Both the position numbers and the translations under genes were made by a program. Of a DNA stretch of 26,441 bases, positions 1 to 8,071 are shown in pieces. How positions within the stretch are numbered: the stretch's first letter is position 1; the number at the start of each line of letters is the position of its first letter. The notes beneath the pieces were generated by a model. The model saw only the letters and a program-made list of their open reading frames with translations. It was not told where the DNA came from and searched no databases. The DNA comes from a virus, in IMG/VR virus record IMGVR_UViG_3300034109_000089, positions 1 to 26,441 of that record. One strand, given 5' to 3'.

Positions 1-31
1 CCCGACTTTCTGCAAAGTTGGTTTTTAGGGG

Positions 32-57
32 GGGTTAACCCAAAATAGGGAATTCCC
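32..57. promoter_or_regulatory. Pair of 10-bp palindromes upstream of the terminase genes
   Basis: GGGTTAACCC (32-41) and GGGAATTCCC (48-57) are two perfect palindromes sharing GGG/CCC arms, with centres 16 bp apart and directly before the small-terminase gene. They could be operators or part of a packaging (cos or pac) recognition region, which often lies next to terS. The function is inferred from position only. No promoter boxes could be called with confidence in 1-109. Confidence 0.35.
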
Positions 58-109
58 CTTGCGTGGCTACGCAAAAAGACGCACATTAGACGCAAAGGAG
101 AGAACCGTC

Positions 110-583
110 ATGACTGCAAGAATTCCCGTTGAGATTCACCGCATTCACGGAACCAAAGGAACGAAGGAAGGTGTGTTCCTGCCGGAGGATGTAAAACGCA
201 GGATTCCTTTTGCTGAGTGGGCAGATAATCCTAAATTGTTTACGCGCAAAAAGTTCGTCAAGGAAACGGCTGATTATTTGTTCAGCGTGTATGGGATTGG
301 CTCGGAGCAAGACCGGCACACGCTGATGATGCTTGCCGACCAGCTTCAGATCTACATTGATGCGAGAGCGGCGATAGATAGTCAGCCGCTTATTGTGGAG
401 ACTAATGCTGGTAAAACGTTTGCCCCCAATCCTTACATCAGCCTTGCAAATAAGGCGATGGAGAATGCCATTAAACTTATGTCTGAGTTGGGGCTAACAC
501 CAAAGTCTAGGTTGGCAGCTAATAAGCTCGACGACAACACGAAAATAAACGACTTCCTGAAAGGGCCTAAATTCGGGACATGA
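110..583 (+). CDS. terS: Terminase small subunit, P27 family
   Basis: Small terminases bind the packaging site on the concatemeric genome and recruit the large subunit. The 157-residue product has the C-terminal signature of P27-type small terminases: NPYISLANKA at 107-116, then ELGLTPKSR at 126-134, after a helical, charged middle. The reading frame is open back to a TTG at 59, but ATG 110 is chosen because AAAGGAG (94-100) sits 9 nt upstream, while the TTG has no ribosome binding site. It overlaps terL by ATGA at 580-583, indicating translational coupling. The family call rests on the C-terminal motif and on the position before terL. Confidence 0.85.
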   Translation: MTARIPVEIHRIHGTKGTKEGVFLPEDVKRRIPFAEWADNPKLFTRKKFVKETADYLFSVYGIGSEQDRHTLMMLADQLQIYIDARAAIDSQPLIVETNAGKTFAPNPYISLANKAMENAIKLMSELGLTPKSRLAANKLDDNTKINDFLKGPKFGT

Positions 584-2238
584 AACTAGAAGATGGGATT
601 GAGTACGCTGTTAGCGTAGTAAAGGGAGATATTGACGCGTGTAGGAATGTGCGTCTCGCTTGCCAGCGCTTTCTAAATCATCTGGAAAACAAGGAATGGG
701 AATGGGTCTTTGATCCCGGCCCTGTCAACCACTTTCTACAGTTCACCGCACTTTGCAAGCATGTAAAAGGTCAATGGGCTGGACATGCCGTTACGCTAGA
801 ACCTTTCCAGATTCTTATTATCTGTGCCATCTACGGATTCAGGAGTAAGAAAGACAGACAAAAGCGGATGGTGCAGGACGTTATTGTTTACATCCCGCGC
901 AAGGCTGGCAAATCGACATTAACAGCGCTGATCGCACTTTATGAGCTAGGCTTTGGCGAAGCTGGCGCAGAGGTCTATACGCTTGCTACTAATAGAGATC
1001 AAGCATCAATTGTTTTCACCACGGCTAAAGGCTTCGTCGAGACAATGCCGAAAGAGCTCTCCGGTTTGTTTGTTCCCGGCAAATTCACGATTGTGAAGAA
1101 CGGCGACAGCCAAAGCATGATGAAAGCTCTCTCCAGAGACACTAAAAAGACCGGAGACGGGCTCAACCCTTCGTGCGCGATCATTGACGAGGCGAGCCAG
1201 ATCGTAGACAGGAATGCGATTGAGGTCTTGCATTCAGGGATGGTATCTCGGCTTAATCCTTTGCGTCTATACATTACGACCGCTTCTTTTACCCGCGACA
1301 CAAAGTTTTTCGAGGACTTTCAGGTGATGGAGCACATCCTCCATCAGGACGTACCCGATAACCCGCGATGGTTTGGGCTTCTTTACTCTCTGGATGCTGG
1401 AGACGATTGGAGAGACGAAAAGGTATGGGCTAAGGCTAACCCGATGCACAATATCTCGGTATCACACGATGCGATTGTTGCGAGGTGCGAAGAAGCGAAG
1501 ATTAAGCCCGCTGCACTCAACGAGTTTCTCTGCAAAACGCTTAACGTTTATGTCTCGGCCGAAACCGCGTGGGTTGACCGCACACATTGGGATGAATCCG
1601 TAGGGCTGACAGAAAGAGAACCCGAAGCAGTATTTATCGGCTTTGACTTAGCAGCAACACGAGATCTCAACGCTGTTTGCACATTAAAACGATTTGCCGA
1701 GGACGATTACGAAGCCGAGTGGAAGTTCTTTCTCCCCGAAGATGGCTTTGAGTTACTACCCACTCACTATCAGGACATTTTCAGACAGGCGATTAATTCG
1801 GGGATCTTGCACATCACCGAAGGTAACGTGATGGACGATAGAGAGATTTCGGCGTATATTATTGGGCAAAGCCAGAAATACGACATAAAAGAAGTAGGCT
1901 ACGACGCATATAATGCTGCGGCTTTAGTAGCAAGGCTGTACGAAGTCGGAATGCCAGTTAAGAAAGTCGGTCAAGGAATGGCGGTGCTTTCTAACCCGTC
2001 TAAGCATGTCGAGCGACTCATTCTAAGCCACAAAATCAGACACGACGGAAACCCATTCTTAGGACATCAGTTGGGGAATTGCGAAGTGTTCACAGACGTT
2101 CAAGGCAATATCAAAGTCAAGAAGGCCGGTGTGGATCGTCACGCTAAGGTCGACGGGATTATTGCCTTGATTATTGCGATGCACTGTAGTCTGGACAACC
2201 CGATGCCGTCTGAATCGTACGGATTCAGAGTCTTTTAG
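580..2238 (+). CDS. terL: Terminase large subunit (packaging ATPase and nuclease)
   Basis: The 552-residue motor docks on the portal, hydrolyses ATP to push DNA into the prohead and cuts the concatemer. ATPase motifs are clear: a Walker A-like PRKAGKST at 106-113, Walker B SCAIIDEA at 198-205 with catalytic Glu, and a coupling motif YITTAS at 231-236. The RNase H-like nuclease domain shows FDLAATRD at 355-362 (Asp356), YDAY at 441-444 (Asp442) and HAKVDG with Asp525, the expected acidic metal-binding set. Length and motif order fit the Terminase_1 (phage terminase-like) family. All key residues are present, so the protein looks intact and functional. Confidence 0.96.
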   Translation: MKLEDGIEYAVSVVKGDIDACRNVRLACQRFLNHLENKEWEWVFDPGPVNHFLQFTALCKHVKGQWAGHAVTLEPFQILIICAIYGFRSKKDRQKRMVQDVIVYIPRKAGKSTLTALIALYELGFGEAGAEVYTLATNRDQASIVFTTAKGFVETMPKELSGLFVPGKFTIVKNGDSQSMMKALSRDTKKTGDGLNPSCAIIDEASQIVDRNAIEVLHSGMVSRLNPLRLYITTASFTRDTKFFEDFQVMEHILHQDVPDNPRWFGLLYSLDAGDDWRDEKVWAKANPMHNISVSHDAIVARCEEAKIKPAALNEFLCKTLNVYVSAETAWVDRTHWDESVGLTEREPEAVFIGFDLAATRDLNAVCTLKRFAEDDYEAEWKFFLPEDGFELLPTHYQDIFRQAINSGILHITEGNVMDDREISAYIIGQSQKYDIKEVGYDAYNAAALVARLYEVGMPVKKVGQGMAVLSNPSKHVERLILSHKIRHDGNPFLGHQLGNCEVFTDVQGNIKVKKAGVDRHAKVDGIIALIIAMHCSLDNPMPSESYGFRVF

Positions 2239-2246
2239 GGGTAAAA

Positions 2247-3641
2247 ATGGGCTTATTCGACGTATTTAAGCGTAAAACAAAGGCCGAAAGTAACTCTTTA
2301 TTCGGGAATAGCGTCCTCGGAAACAACGTCATGCTCCGAGGCAAGGGGCAGGGCTACGGTTCTAATCAATTACTGTATGTAACGACCTCTGCGGTTAACG
2401 AAGCAGGTCGAACTGTCGACATAACGACACTTGCTAGAAACTCTACTGTGATGGCTTGTGTGGGAGCAAAAGCTCGATCTCTTGCTCAACTGCCCGTCAA
2501 AATCATGTCTAAGCAAGCTGACGGCACGTTTGTAGACACACAGACCGATCCTAGCGTTCCTGAGCGTGAAAAGAGCCGAGCAGCAAGCGTTCTTAATCTT
2601 CTTGCAAACCCTAACAACTTCCAAAGTCAATACGAGTTCTGGTATCAGTTCACGATGTGGCATGAGCTGGCCGGTGAAACTTTTGTATTACTTTGGAGGA
2701 AAGACGCGCAAGAACCGACGCAAATTCCGCTGGAGATGTACGTCTTAGACTCGACGCTAATCGTGCCGAGGATTTCAGAGACGCGTTATCCCTTCTACAC
2801 GCTTACCAGTTCTTCTTACGGATTTAACAAGGACGAGCCACTCAAATACTTTCAGGTGATGCACACGAAGTCTGAGCCGTGGCAAGGCTCCAGTTCGTTT
2901 AACCGCTTGCAAGCTGTCGAGTTGGTTTCCTTAGATCAGGATATTGATCTCTACTCCAACTTCATTATGTTGAACGGTGCAAAACCTTCCGGTTTGTTCC
3001 GCACCGAGCAAGTTATCCCCGATTCAAAGTTCAAAGAGATTGCATCCCGTCTTAAAGAAGCGTGGACGAACATGCTTAACAGCCAGCCCTCGGATCAGAG
3101 CAAGCCGGGGCAGTCTATGTTGTTAGATCAGGGCATGACCTACGAAGCGATCAAGCCCCTCACGTTACAGGATGTGGATGCTAGAGAGCTTAAGAAACAA
3201 ACAATGACGCGTATCTGCGGATTGTTTGGTGTACCTCCTGCAATGATTGGAGTCGGTGAGTCAAAGTACAACAACACCCAAACGATGCTGGACGAGTTCT
3301 ACAAGTCAACGATGATGCCGTTTATTACGAACGTCGAGCAGCGGTTAAAATTGTCGTTGTTGAAGGGCTATCCGAATTTACACGTTCAGTTTCAGACACA
3401 AGACTTCCTGAAGGGCGCTCCACTGGATCAAATGAACTATGTCGTTGCAGGAGTCAAGAATGGGATTCTTACGCAGAATGAGGCGCGTGAATATCTGGGA
3501 CTTAACTCTCTCGATGGTGCTGATGATTTGTTGCTTGCCGCTGGTGGCGATAGCGTTATTCCCGGCAGCTCTCCGCAAGACACTGGAGGTGGTGGAAACC
3601 TTAAGGTGGTCGGCAAAACAGGCAGAGCCGGAAATGCTTAA
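2247..3641 (+). CDS. Portal protein, HK97 family
   Basis: Portal proteins form the dodecameric ring at one capsid vertex through which DNA enters and leaves. The 464-residue product has the usual HK97-family features: an early conserved segment NSTVMACVGAKARSLAQLP (65-83), a clip/stem region around 300-330, and the diagnostic GVPPAMIGVGE (328-338) followed by MMPFITNVEQRL (356-367). The tail is Gly-rich (446-450). The ATG at 2247 follows AGGGG (2237-2241). Its 3' end overlaps a possible 38-codon gene. The call is secure from sequence and from its place between terL and the protease. Confidence 0.95.
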   Translation: MGLFDVFKRKTKAESNSLFGNSVLGNNVMLRGKGQGYGSNQLLYVTTSAVNEAGRTVDITTLARNSTVMACVGAKARSLAQLPVKIMSKQADGTFVDTQTDPSVPEREKSRAASVLNLLANPNNFQSQYEFWYQFTMWHELAGETFVLLWRKDAQEPTQIPLEMYVLDSTLIVPRISETRYPFYTLTSSSYGFNKDEPLKYFQVMHTKSEPWQGSSSFNRLQAVELVSLDQDIDLYSNFIMLNGAKPSGLFRTEQVIPDSKFKEIASRLKEAWTNMLNSQPSDQSKPGQSMLLDQGMTYEAIKPLTLQDVDARELKKQTMTRICGLFGVPPAMIGVGESKYNNTQTMLDEFYKSTMMPFITNVEQRLKLSLLKGYPNLHVQFQTQDFLKGAPLDQMNYVVAGVKNGILTQNEAREYLGLNSLDGADDLLLAAGGDSVIPGSSPQDTGGGGNLKVVGKTGRAGNA

Positions 3642-3750
3642 GGATCTATTAGAGAAACTCAAGGCCGCGGCAGACAAGAGAAAGCCAAAGCCTAAGTTGG
3701 TAGATGGAATGCAACAAACAAAAGAAAAGATATGGGAAAAATTAGGGTAG
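3634..3750 (+). CDS. Possible tiny protein between portal and kinase-like gene
   Basis: A 38-residue reading frame begins inside the last codons of the portal gene (8-nt overlap) and runs 19 nt into the kinase-like gene, bridging the only gap here. The peptide is Lys-rich and predicted helical (MLKDLLEKLK start, WEKLG end), with no recognised family. Only a weak GAGCCGG-like purine stretch precedes the ATG. The tight overlaps at both ends favour a real coupled gene, but at this length chance remains possible. Confidence 0.4.
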   Translation: MLKDLLEKLKAAADKRKPKPKLVDGMQQTKEKIWEKLG

Positions 3751-4226
3751 TTATTGGGGCTTCTTGCTCCGGCAAGTCTACCTACATAAAAAAAGTAAAG
3801 ACACCGGACGATGTAGTTGTTGATTTTGATGCTCTTGCAAAGGCTTTAGGATCATCTGTAAGTCATAAATCAACAGGCGACATAAGAGAAGTGGCTTTTG
3901 CTGTGCGTGATGCCGCTATACGAAAAGTGATGCAAGGCGTAAAATTTGACGCATATATTATCCACACAAATCCAAAACAAGAACATATTCATTTGTATCG
4001 TGACCGAAATGTGGAATTTATTTTAATTGATCCCGGAATTGAAGTGTGTTTAGAAAGAGCAAAAGAAAGACCAAAGGGAACTAAAGAATCAATTGTTAAG
4101 TGGTATCAATCGCCCCCTTATGTCATACAAGAAATGGGTTTGGCCCCAATAAATTCAGATGATGCGCTTTTGCATTCCGCGCAAAGGATTTTACAGAGCA
4201 GTTCCAGTTCATTTAGATTTATGTGA
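3732..4226 (+). CDS. P-loop ATP-binding, kinase-like protein in the packaging module
   Basis: The 164-residue protein starts with a strong P-loop, GASCSGKST at 9-17, followed by VVDFDALAKALG, which resembles the substrate-binding Asp region of polynucleotide kinase/adenylate kinase-like proteins. An IIHTNP strand and a late Arg-bearing segment (CLERAKERPKGTK) may form a lid. Similar P-loop proteins are known beside portal genes in other siphoviruses, sometimes fused to or near an HNH nuclease; no HNH domain is present here. Base composition is visibly more AT-rich than terL, portal and capsid genes, and the C-terminus is a low-complexity Ser run. It probably arrived as a cargo gene. Substrate unknown; nucleic acid end kinase is one possibility. 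Confidence 0.75.
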   Translation: MGKIRVVIGASCSGKSTYIKKVKTPDDVVVDFDALAKALGSSVSHKSTGDIREVAFAVRDAAIRKVMQGVKFDAYIIHTNPKQEHIHLYRDRNVEFILIDPGIEVCLERAKERPKGTKESIVKWYQSPPYVIQEMGLAPINSDDALLHSAQRILQSSSSSFRFM

Positions 4227-4233
4227 GGTTCGC

Positions 4234-4992
4234 ATGAAAAACGTGACGTTTTTTTACGAAGCTAAGGTCGAATTAGGCCGAAAAGCCGACGAGGCAACGG
4301 GCGAACCTACGGGTGAAATCGAAGCCACACTTACAACGTGGGGCGCAAGAGAGGGCGCTGACGGTCGACGGTTCTTCTATACGCCAGAGGCTTTTGAGGC
4401 GTGGCACGAGATGTGGATGGAAGCAGGAAGGCCACTTCCGATGTACTTCCAGCACTCAAGCGACATGATGCCTGTCGGTGAATGGTCGAAGTTCGACATT
4501 ACCGAAGAAGGGATGGTCGGCACAGGAAAGATCTTCCTGAACACCACTTCCGGTTCCGATCTTTATACGATTATGAAAGAAAGCCCGCGTATGGTTGGCG
4601 GTGTTTCTGTCGGTGCGTATGCAGATGAGTATCAAATGGTTGATGAGAATGGCGAGCCTACAGACGATCCCGACATGTTCTTTCAGATCGTCAAAGGCGG
4701 TCTAGCCGAGGTTTCTATCGTGATGCAGCCTAATAACCCAAAGGCTGAGATCAGTAGGCTTGAGTATTGGATGGGCTCAAAACCCAATCCGAGAACGATT
4801 GAGAAGGCTTTGCGTGATGCAGGGCTATCTCGCCGGGATGCGACCGCCGCGTCCGGTGTGTTGAAAGCCATTTTGGAACAGCGTGATGCTGTGGGCGATC
4901 AACAAACTGCCACTCAGAGTGAGTCTGATGCGGCGGAGTTGCTAAAAGCGCTCGAATACCGCGAGTTGCTGAAAGCTATTTCAACCCGTTAG
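4234..4992 (+). CDS. Prohead maturation protease, HK97 family
   Basis: The 252-residue serine protease should cleave the scaffolding region of the capsid protein and then itself during head maturation. The family's catalytic triad can be placed: His74 in YFQHSS, Ser125 in GGVSVGAY and Glu159 in LAEVSIV, matching the H...S...E order of the HK97 protease fold. The frame is open to an ATG at 4159, but ATG 4234 is preferred because it follows TGAGGT (4223-4228) and gives the usual N-terminus of the family. The charged C-terminal third (about 190-252) probably acts as an internal targeting or scaffold region. It lies directly upstream of the capsid genes, as expected. Confidence 0.93.
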   Translation: MKNVTFFYEAKVELGRKADEATGEPTGEIEATLTTWGAREGADGRRFFYTPEAFEAWHEMWMEAGRPLPMYFQHSSDMMPVGEWSKFDITEEGMVGTGKIFLNTTSGSDLYTIMKESPRMVGGVSVGAYADEYQMVDENGEPTDDPDMFFQIVKGGLAEVSIVMQPNNPKAEISRLEYWMGSKPNPRTIEKALRDAGLSRRDATAASGVLKAILEQRDAVGDQQTATQSESDAAELLKALEYRELLKAISTR

Positions 4993-5003
4993 GAGATTTC
5001 AAA

Positions 5004-6353
5004 ATGTTGGAAAAAGTCATTGAAAAACTGGATGCAATCGAAGCATCTAGCGCTGCCAAATTGGCAGAAACCGCTCAGGCCGTCGAAGTAAAAGTTGCTG
5101 AGGCTGTCGAGGCTCTTAAAACCGAAACCGAAGCAAAGATTGCCGCATTAGAGGCAAAAGTTGCCGCTCCTTCGATCATCCGTCCTATTCACAAGACCGT
5201 CCGTGGCGAAGCAAATCGTCGCTTCAAAGACGTTCTTAAGGAGTACATGAAGGCCGGCAACAACATTGAGCGTGAAGTCAAGATCTTTGAATCTGTGGAT
5301 CAGTGCGAAGCGTACATCAAGGAAGCCTCGGCTCTTACGGGTTCGGGTTACGACGTTGGTGGCCGCACAGCTTACGATCCCGTGTTCGCTGCAAAGCGTC
5401 TCGGAAATCCGTTGATGGATCTTTCGCGCATCGTTGCAACTGACGGCTCGGCTTATCAGTTCCGCGTCAAAACTGGTAATGCAGGTGCTCAGTGGGGCTA
5501 CACCGTTCAGAACAACGGCGCACCCACGACTGAAGCCACAAGCATTTGGCAGGTGATCCTTAAGGACTTGAACGCTCAGTTCCCCATCCGTACCGCAGCA
5601 CTTGATGACATCGACGGCCTCGAGGCTAACGTTGTTGACGATATGTTGATGGAGTTCCAGCAGGCAATGGCAACCTCGATGATCCAGAACAACGATCAGT
5701 CGGGCACCGGAACCTCGGTAACGACGGGCGGCGCTGATGGTCTGCGTGGCTTAGATCAGTACGCTGGCGCTAATGCAACCTACACGGGTGGCTCTTGCTC
5801 GACAGCTGCTTTCGGTACGTCGGGAACTGCAACCACTAACGGTCTGCACTCGCTTGCTACCTACGATCAGTTGACGACTAACGCCAACACGGTCGCGGCA
5901 AATAACGTGAACTACAAAGACGTAGTGAACTTTATTTACAGCCTGCCACAGCAGTATTGGACTCCCAGCGCAGCGTTCATGATTAACCCGATCCTGCTTC
6001 AGGGCATCCGTGGTCTCGTGGACGATCAGAAGCGTCCGATCTACATCGACGGTCTGTCACGCACTGATGGCATCGTTGGTGAGTTGCTCGGCTTCAAGGT
6101 TGCAGTCAACAAGTACCTTGATAACCCCAGCCAGCCCACCACCGGCGCAGCAGGAACTACGTCCTACTATCCGATGTATTTTGCGGATTGGCAGCAGTTC
6201 CACACCATCGTCATGCGTCTCTCGATGGTTCTCCGTCGCTACGACCAGACGCTCCCCGGTTCGATCACGTTCTACGGCGAGACTCGTGCAGCCACTTCGG
6301 TGCGCGATCCTAATGCCGGTGTGCGTTATCGCTCGACTGGCACGGCTGCTTGA
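5004..6353 (+). CDS. Major capsid protein 1, HK97 fold, with N-terminal scaffold (delta) domain
   Basis: The 449-residue shell protein has an N-terminal coiled coil rich in Ala, Glu and Lys (about 1-55), the usual delta domain that acts as scaffold and is removed by the protease. The shell domain follows from about residue 107 (EASALTGSG), with GNAGAQWGYTV (158-168), PIRTAALDDIDG (194-205) and the C-terminal TLPGSITFYGETR (416-428). The exact cleavage site is not visible. AGGAGA (4991-4996), 8 nt before the ATG, is the best ribosome binding site in the region, and the gene ends in tandem in-frame stops TGA TAA (6351-6356), both fitting very high expression. A paralog follows immediately. Confidence 0.94.
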   Translation: MLEKVIEKLDAIEASSAAKLAETAQAVEVKVAEAVEALKTETEAKIAALEAKVAAPSIIRPIHKTVRGEANRRFKDVLKEYMKAGNNIEREVKIFESVDQCEAYIKEASALTGSGYDVGGRTAYDPVFAAKRLGNPLMDLSRIVATDGSAYQFRVKTGNAGAQWGYTVQNNGAPTTEATSIWQVILKDLNAQFPIRTAALDDIDGLEANVVDDMLMEFQQAMATSMIQNNDQSGTGTSVTTGGADGLRGLDQYAGANATYTGGSCSTAAFGTSGTATTNGLHSLATYDQLTTNANTVAANNVNYKDVVNFIYSLPQQYWTPSAAFMINPILLQGIRGLVDDQKRPIYIDGLSRTDGIVGELLGFKVAVNKYLDNPSQPTTGAAGTTSYYPMYFADWQQFHTIVMRLSMVLRRYDQTLPGSITFYGETRAATSVRDPNAGVRYRSTGTAA

Positions 6354-6357
6354 TAAA

Positions 6358-6388
6358 AGAGGGCGAAAGCCCTCTCCCTTTTGGAGAG
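6358..6388 (+). promoter_or_regulatory. Two overlapping, mutually exclusive RNA hairpins between the capsid genes
   Basis: Hairpin A pairs AGAGGGC (6358-6364) with GCCCTCT (6369-6375) around a GAAA tetraloop, 7 perfect base pairs. Hairpin B pairs CTCTCC (6372-6377) with GGAGAG (6383-6388) around CTTTT, 6 perfect pairs, and contains the GGAG ribosome binding site of the second capsid gene. They share 6372-6375 and cannot form together. Hairpin A begins 2 nt after the second stop of capsid gene 1, so a terminating ribosome would affect it. This looks like control of the relative output of the two capsid genes; that role is inference. There is no U-tract typical of a terminator. Confidence 0.5.
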
Positions 6389-6391
6389 ATT

Positions 6392-7417
6392 ATGAAACAG
6401 GTTATTTTGGAAGGCTTGAAAAAGGCTCTCCACGAGGGCAAAAGCACTGTCAACCTCGCGGAAGCCTCAGCCCTAACCGGCTCAGGCAGCGGGGTTGGTG
6501 GTCGCGTATTTAACGAGGATGTGTTTGCATCCCTTCGTTACTGGAACCCATTTCGGGTTTATGCAAACCAGACAATGACGGCAGACTCGGATATTCAGTT
6601 TGTTGTCAAAACAGGTAACGCTGCTAACTCCACCAACCCGTGGGGCTACACGGTTAACGCTAACTCAGGCTCACCCAATATCGCCACCAGTATTTGGCAG
6701 CTTCCGATGCGTGTTATTTCCGCTCAGATGCCAATTCGTGCTGCGGCAATGGATGACATCAACGGATTAGACGCTGCGCTTGTCGAAGATCTCGCAATGG
6801 AATTTAGCCAGATCGAAGCCGCGTCGATGGCAATCAACAATGATCAGGCAGGATCAACAACGACCTCTACAGGCGCTACAAACGGCCTTAGAGGCTTGAA
6901 GATGTACGCGGGTACTGCTGGATCGTCCGCTGCTTACGGAACGTCAGGAACGGCCATTACAGCGGGCATACACACACTTAACACGGTCGGCTTTACGCAT
7001 ACGAATCTTGAGTGGGAAACGCTTGTAGACGTTGCTAATGCCCTTCCCGGTCAGTTTTGGAGGATGCCCGGAACTGCGTGGATGATGCACCCAACAGCGA
7101 TTCAGATTCTCCGAGAGTATGCACACTCTGGTAATTCTTACGCACTTGTTGAAGTCGGCGAAAAGGACGAAGGCCCTGCGGTAAACATCATGGGGTGGCC
7201 GGTGATTGCGAATCCTTACTTAGACGCTCCTGCTGCTGGCGCTTCTCCAATCTATCTTGCAAACTGGCCGCGGTTTATGTGGATCGTCGATCACTCGGAG
7301 ATGACGCTTCAGAGAATGGAGCAGACCCAGCCGGGAACGATTACGATCTATGCTGAGAAGCGGATGGTCTCGACCGTTCGTGATGTAACTGCCGGTGTAC
7401 GTTTGATCGGAACCTAA
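6392..7417 (+). CDS. Second capsid protein, HK97-fold paralog lacking the scaffold domain
   Basis: The 341-residue protein is clearly homologous to the preceding capsid protein. Shared blocks in the same order are EASALTGSG (24-32), FVVKTGNA, WGYTVNANSG, IATSIWQ, QMPIRAAAMDDINGLDA, AINNDQAG, TNGLRGLKMYAG, and the C-terminal QTQPGTITIYAEKRMVSTVRD. By eye roughly half the residues match over the central ~100 positions. It lacks the coiled-coil N-terminus and starts close to where the shell domain of the first protein begins, so it would not need much processing. A TTG at 6350 opens the frame earlier, but ATG 6392 has GGAG (6383-6386) 5 nt upstream. It is intact. It may be a minor capsomer, a vertex-specific subunit or a head decoration variant. 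Confidence 0.9.
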   Translation: MKQVILEGLKKALHEGKSTVNLAEASALTGSGSGVGGRVFNEDVFASLRYWNPFRVYANQTMTADSDIQFVVKTGNAANSTNPWGYTVNANSGSPNIATSIWQLPMRVISAQMPIRAAAMDDINGLDAALVEDLAMEFSQIEAASMAINNDQAGSTTTSTGATNGLRGLKMYAGTAGSSAAYGTSGTAITAGIHTLNTVGFTHTNLEWETLVDVANALPGQFWRMPGTAWMMHPTAIQILREYAHSGNSYALVEVGEKDEGPAVNIMGWPVIANPYLDAPAAGASPIYLANWPRFMWIVDHSEMTLQRMEQTQPGTITIYAEKRMVSTVRDVTAGVRLIGT

Positions 7418-7419
7418 AG

Positions 7420-8064
7420 ATGCCATCCCAACTGCAAGGTAACTTCGGAGCGGGTTCTTGTAACCCGTTCAACTACTCAAAGGTCATTCAGAGTACCCGT
7501 GATCCGGTGACTCAGTGGCTTACGTTTGAGGAAATCACCAACCAGTTGAATTTGTTTCAGGATGAGTCGCAGGACGATTACCTAAGTCAGTTAGAACTCG
7601 CTACAAGGATGGCGATTGAGGATTATCTGGGTGTCCCGATCTTCAATGTGACTTATCAAGCCTCTTACATGATCTCAGGTCTTATGGCTGCACCTGTAAG
7701 CCTTGATCTCCCCGAAGTCTCGCAGAATGGTGTAACGATCAACTGGGTGAAGTATTACAACGACTTGAACCCTCCGGTCTTAACGACGATTACGAACACG
7801 AACTACTACTACGATCCCACTGGGAACAAAGTTGTTTTGTTTGAGGTTCCCAACAACATCAACACTTACATGACTGCGCCGATGCTTTGTCAGTACACCT
7901 TACAAGGCTCTGTAATCGGTCAGTATCCTGTAGTCAAGCAAGCCGGTCTTATGTTGTTGACGCACTTCTACAATAATCGCTCAGCCATTTCCGCAGAGCA
8001 GCATAAACAGATGCCGTGGGCGATTGACCAATTGCTCAGACCATACAAATCACTCGTAATGTGA
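7420..8064 (+). CDS. Head-tail connector, HK97 gp6-like candidate
   Basis: Connector proteins form a ring beneath the portal and seal the head. This 214-residue product has the helix typical of gp6-like connectors, QLELATRMAIEDYLGVPI (residues about 56-73), followed by beta-rich sequence and a C-terminal helix (VVKQAGLMLLTHFYNNRSA). It is about twice the usual length of HK97 gp6 because of a beta-rich insertion (about 78-160), a variant seen in other phages. It starts 2 nt after the stop of the second capsid gene. Position and the helix pattern give the call; no strict catalytic or binding motif exists for this family. Confidence 0.75.
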   Translation: MPSQLQGNFGAGSCNPFNYSKVIQSTRDPVTQWLTFEEITNQLNLFQDESQDDYLSQLELATRMAIEDYLGVPIFNVTYQASYMISGLMAAPVSLDLPEVSQNGVTINWVKYYNDLNPPVLTTITNTNYYYDPTGNKVVLFEVPNNINTYMTAPMLCQYTLQGSVIGQYPVVKQAGLMLLTHFYNNRSAISAEQHKQMPWAIDQLLRPYKSLVM

Positions 8065-8071
8065 GCTAAAA

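Noticed and set aside
5-26. ACTTT/AAAGT hairpin followed by T5 as a terminator
   Set aside because: Only a 5-bp AT-rich stem, too weak to call; upstream sequence is not available.
59-109. Longer terS start at TTG 59
   Set aside because: No ribosome binding site precedes it and it covers the second palindrome, while ATG 110 has a well-placed AAAGGAG.
1373-1603. Alternative-frame open stretch inside terL
   Set aside because: It lies fully inside the conserved terminase gene, with no family features and no ribosome binding site.
6350-6391. Capsid gene 1 stop read through into capsid gene 2
   Set aside because: Tandem TGA TAA stops, a change of frame and a separate ribosome binding site for gene 2 argue for independent starts.
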